A program made the translations under genes and the position numbers. Of a stretch of 64,000 bases of DNA, positions 62,911-64,000 are shown in pieces; within the stretch, counting starts at the first letter, position 1, and each line of letters opens with the position of its first letter. The notes below the pieces were generated by a model that saw only the letters and a program-made list of their open reading frames with translations, was not told where the DNA came from and ran no database searches. Location of the stretch: the NCBI GenBank assembly GCA_001897605.1, contig MKTL01000001.1, positions 186,001 through 250,000 on the forward strand. The letters run 5' to 3'. The DNA is from Clostridiales bacterium 38-18 (GTDB taxonomy: Bacteria > Bacillota > Clostridia > Peptostreptococcales > Acidaminobacteraceae).

Positions 62911-63591
62911 ATGAAACCCTTTATCGCGCTTCAATCATTAATGTACATTTGCTTTTTAATACTAGATCTCACAGGCAAGGCAATCGCAGTCAGTAATCAT
63001 CTTAAACTGGCTACGATTGCTCTTTGTTTTTCCTTTGCAATCGTCCAAATGACGAGGTTGAAACACAAGGTGGCGCTGATTCAGGCTTTGATACTGTTAT
63101 TTACTTTTGTATCTGACTATTTTTTACTTATGACGGATGCATTTTCCATAGGTATAACCACTTTTATAATCGTCCAAATCGGTTACGGCAGTCTACTTAA
63201 ATTAGCGAAGTCTGAAGGAGTGAATTATAAAGCAATTTTCATTGTCACTATTGTACTTATTTTAACTGTCTTTCTAATGGTTACGAATCAAACCGAGGGT
63301 CTATCCCTTTTGTATGCAATTTTGTTTATTCGAAATCTAGCAAGGGCTTATAATTATAAAAACCATGGCGACTACAGCAAATGGTTGTTTATTGGACTTT
63401 CACTCTATGCAGTATGTGATGTCCAAGTAGCTTTGTTTAATTTAGAGAGTATTAAACAACTATTCCCAAGCATATATGTGATAGCTTCTATGGGAATGTG
63501 GGCTTTTTATTTACCAGGACAAGTGATACTAACCCTTTCACCTTGTTTTTATAAAGAAATAAGCCAGCTCGATGTCGATAATCAATTGTAG
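62911..63591 (+). CDS. Seven-helix membrane protein, YhhN/lysoplasmalogenase-like
   Basis: This 226-aa protein has seven or eight membrane helices. FVSDYFLLMTDAF and LYAVCDVQVALFNL resemble the aspartate-bearing segments of the YhhN/TMEM86 family, which includes lysoplasmalogenase, and the closing FYLPGQVILTLS fits the same pattern. The similarity is weak, so function remains open. AAAGAGGC precedes the ATG. It lies 40 bp after the chemoreceptor. Confidence 0.6.
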   Translation: MKPFIALQSLMYICFLILDLTGKAIAVSNHLKLATIALCFSFAIVQMTRLKHKVALIQALILLFTFVSDYFLLMTDAFSIGITTFIIVQIGYGSLLKLAKSEGVNYKAIFIVTIVLILTVFLMVTNQTEGLSLLYAILFIRNLARAYNYKNHGDYSKWLFIGLSLYAVCDVQVALFNLESIKQLFPSIYVIASMGMWAFYLPGQVILTLSPCFYKEISQLDVDNQL

Positions 63592-63695
63592 ATTTAAGTT
63601 ATGCAAATCGTCAAAATTGTGAATGCAGCGTTATCCTTCTAAATGAATAACAGCTCAGAAATAGTAAGAACCATGAATTATATAAAGACTTAATT

Positions 63696-64000
63696 TTAGA
63701 GAAGGTAATTCGCTATGTTGGCGTTTGGATCGATTTTGCCTTCTATCAAGCCTTCACTTGAAGACATAATCACAGTAACGCCTGGACCGTGACCTGACTT
63801 GATGCAGTCTGAGTGAATAATAACGCCAATAGTGGTTGCACCCTTTTTCATTGCGCCAAGGCCATATGAGTTATCGCTGTCTTCAAGAAGCACAATATCG
63901 CCAAATCTTAGCTGATCAATGCCGAGTGCTTTAACCGCTTCTGTATCTGAGGTAAGGATATCATAATCCCCTTTTTGACTGTAAGGTGCCCCAACGCCAG
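63696..64000 (-). CDS. DUF4438-like protein (5' partial)
   Basis: The frame is open to the window edge on the minus strand; the visible 100 C-terminal residues begin GVGAPYSQKGDYDILTSD and contain FGDIVLLEDSDNSYG, IGVIIHSDCIKSGHGPGVTV and end IDPNANIANYLL. This agrees with the DUF4438 family, of unknown function, seen in Thermotoga and clostridia. The N-terminal part lies outside the window. Confidence 0.8.
   Translation of the reverse strand, partial: GVGAPYSQKGDYDILTSDTEAVKALGIDQLRFGDIVLLEDSDNSYGLGAMKKGATTIGVIIHSDCIKSGHGPGVTVIMSSSEGLIEGKIDPNANIANYLL

Noticed and set aside
1-64000. tRNA, rRNA, CRISPR, insertion sequence or prophage genes
   Set aside because: No tRNA-like T-arm sequences, rRNA segments, regular repeat-spacer arrays, transposases, integrases or phage proteins were recognised.

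Overview
The window is AT-rich Gram-positive (Firmicutes) DNA, most like a strictly anaerobic, fermentative member of the Clostridia. Support for this: three tRNA-sensing T-box leaders, pyruvate formate-lyase with its activase, a sensory-type [FeFe] hydrogenase operon with a SpoIIE-type phosphatase, an acetoacetate/butyrate-type CoA-transferase, sigma-54 promoters with their activators, and strong AGGAGG ribosome sites. No rRNA, tRNA, CRISPR array, insertion sequence or prophage was recognised. The genus cannot be named from the sequence alone.

Layout. 1-6.2 kb: end of a BCCT transporter, a PAP2 phosphatase, then pflB, pflA and a CRP/FNR-family regulator that appears to start at an AUU codon. 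A CRP/FNR-type palindrome sits at -41.5 of the predicted pflB promoter. 6.3-12.2 kb is a cysteine island: a promoter, a 28-codon leader peptide with five consecutive Cys codons and an attenuator, then a three-gene ABC transporter that contains no cysteine, a TtcA-like tRNA thiolase, and cysS behind a Cys T-box. 12.2-19.5 kb: hemerythrin, a CoA-transferase pair with a -24/-12 promoter, a TraB-like protein, a HAD phosphatase, a PAS/sigma-54 activator and an LD-carboxypeptidase. 19.6-26.6 kb: small enzymes, then an NtrBC-like pair and amt, which has its own sigma-54 promoter.

26.7-28.4 kb: a frameshifted bacteriohemerythrin, then an XRE-TPR (RRNPP-like) regulator diverging from an unlisted 44-aa secreted pro-peptide, a likely peptide-signalling pair. 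28.5-43.8 kb: dNTPase, TspO-like protein, acetyltransferases, an OmpR-type two-component system, EamA transporter, MBL hydrolases, a diguanylate cyclase and many small conserved proteins. 43.8-44.5 kb: an Ile-type T-box whose only visible target is a 54-aa Met-rich ORF. 44.5-51.2 kb: a PPP phosphatase, then an Arg T-box controlling argG, argH and a polar amino-acid ABC transporter, inferred to carry arginine. 51.2-56 kb: a GGP-repeat protein, orphan winged-helix protein, MFS exporter and AzlCD. 56-60.7 kb (minus strand): a four-gene sensory hydrogenase operon. 60.9-64 kb: a chemoreceptor with a tetrapeptide-repeat insert, a membrane protein and a partial DUF4438 gene.

The main theme is nutrient sensing through RNA leaders. 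Cys is monitored twice, by two different mechanisms about 3.7 kb apart, Arg once, and Ile once with an orphan target. The most promising candidates for undescribed systems are the poly-Cys leader attenuator, the Ile T-box small ORF, and the regulator/secreted peptide pair. All functional names come from motifs read by eye; no database search was run.
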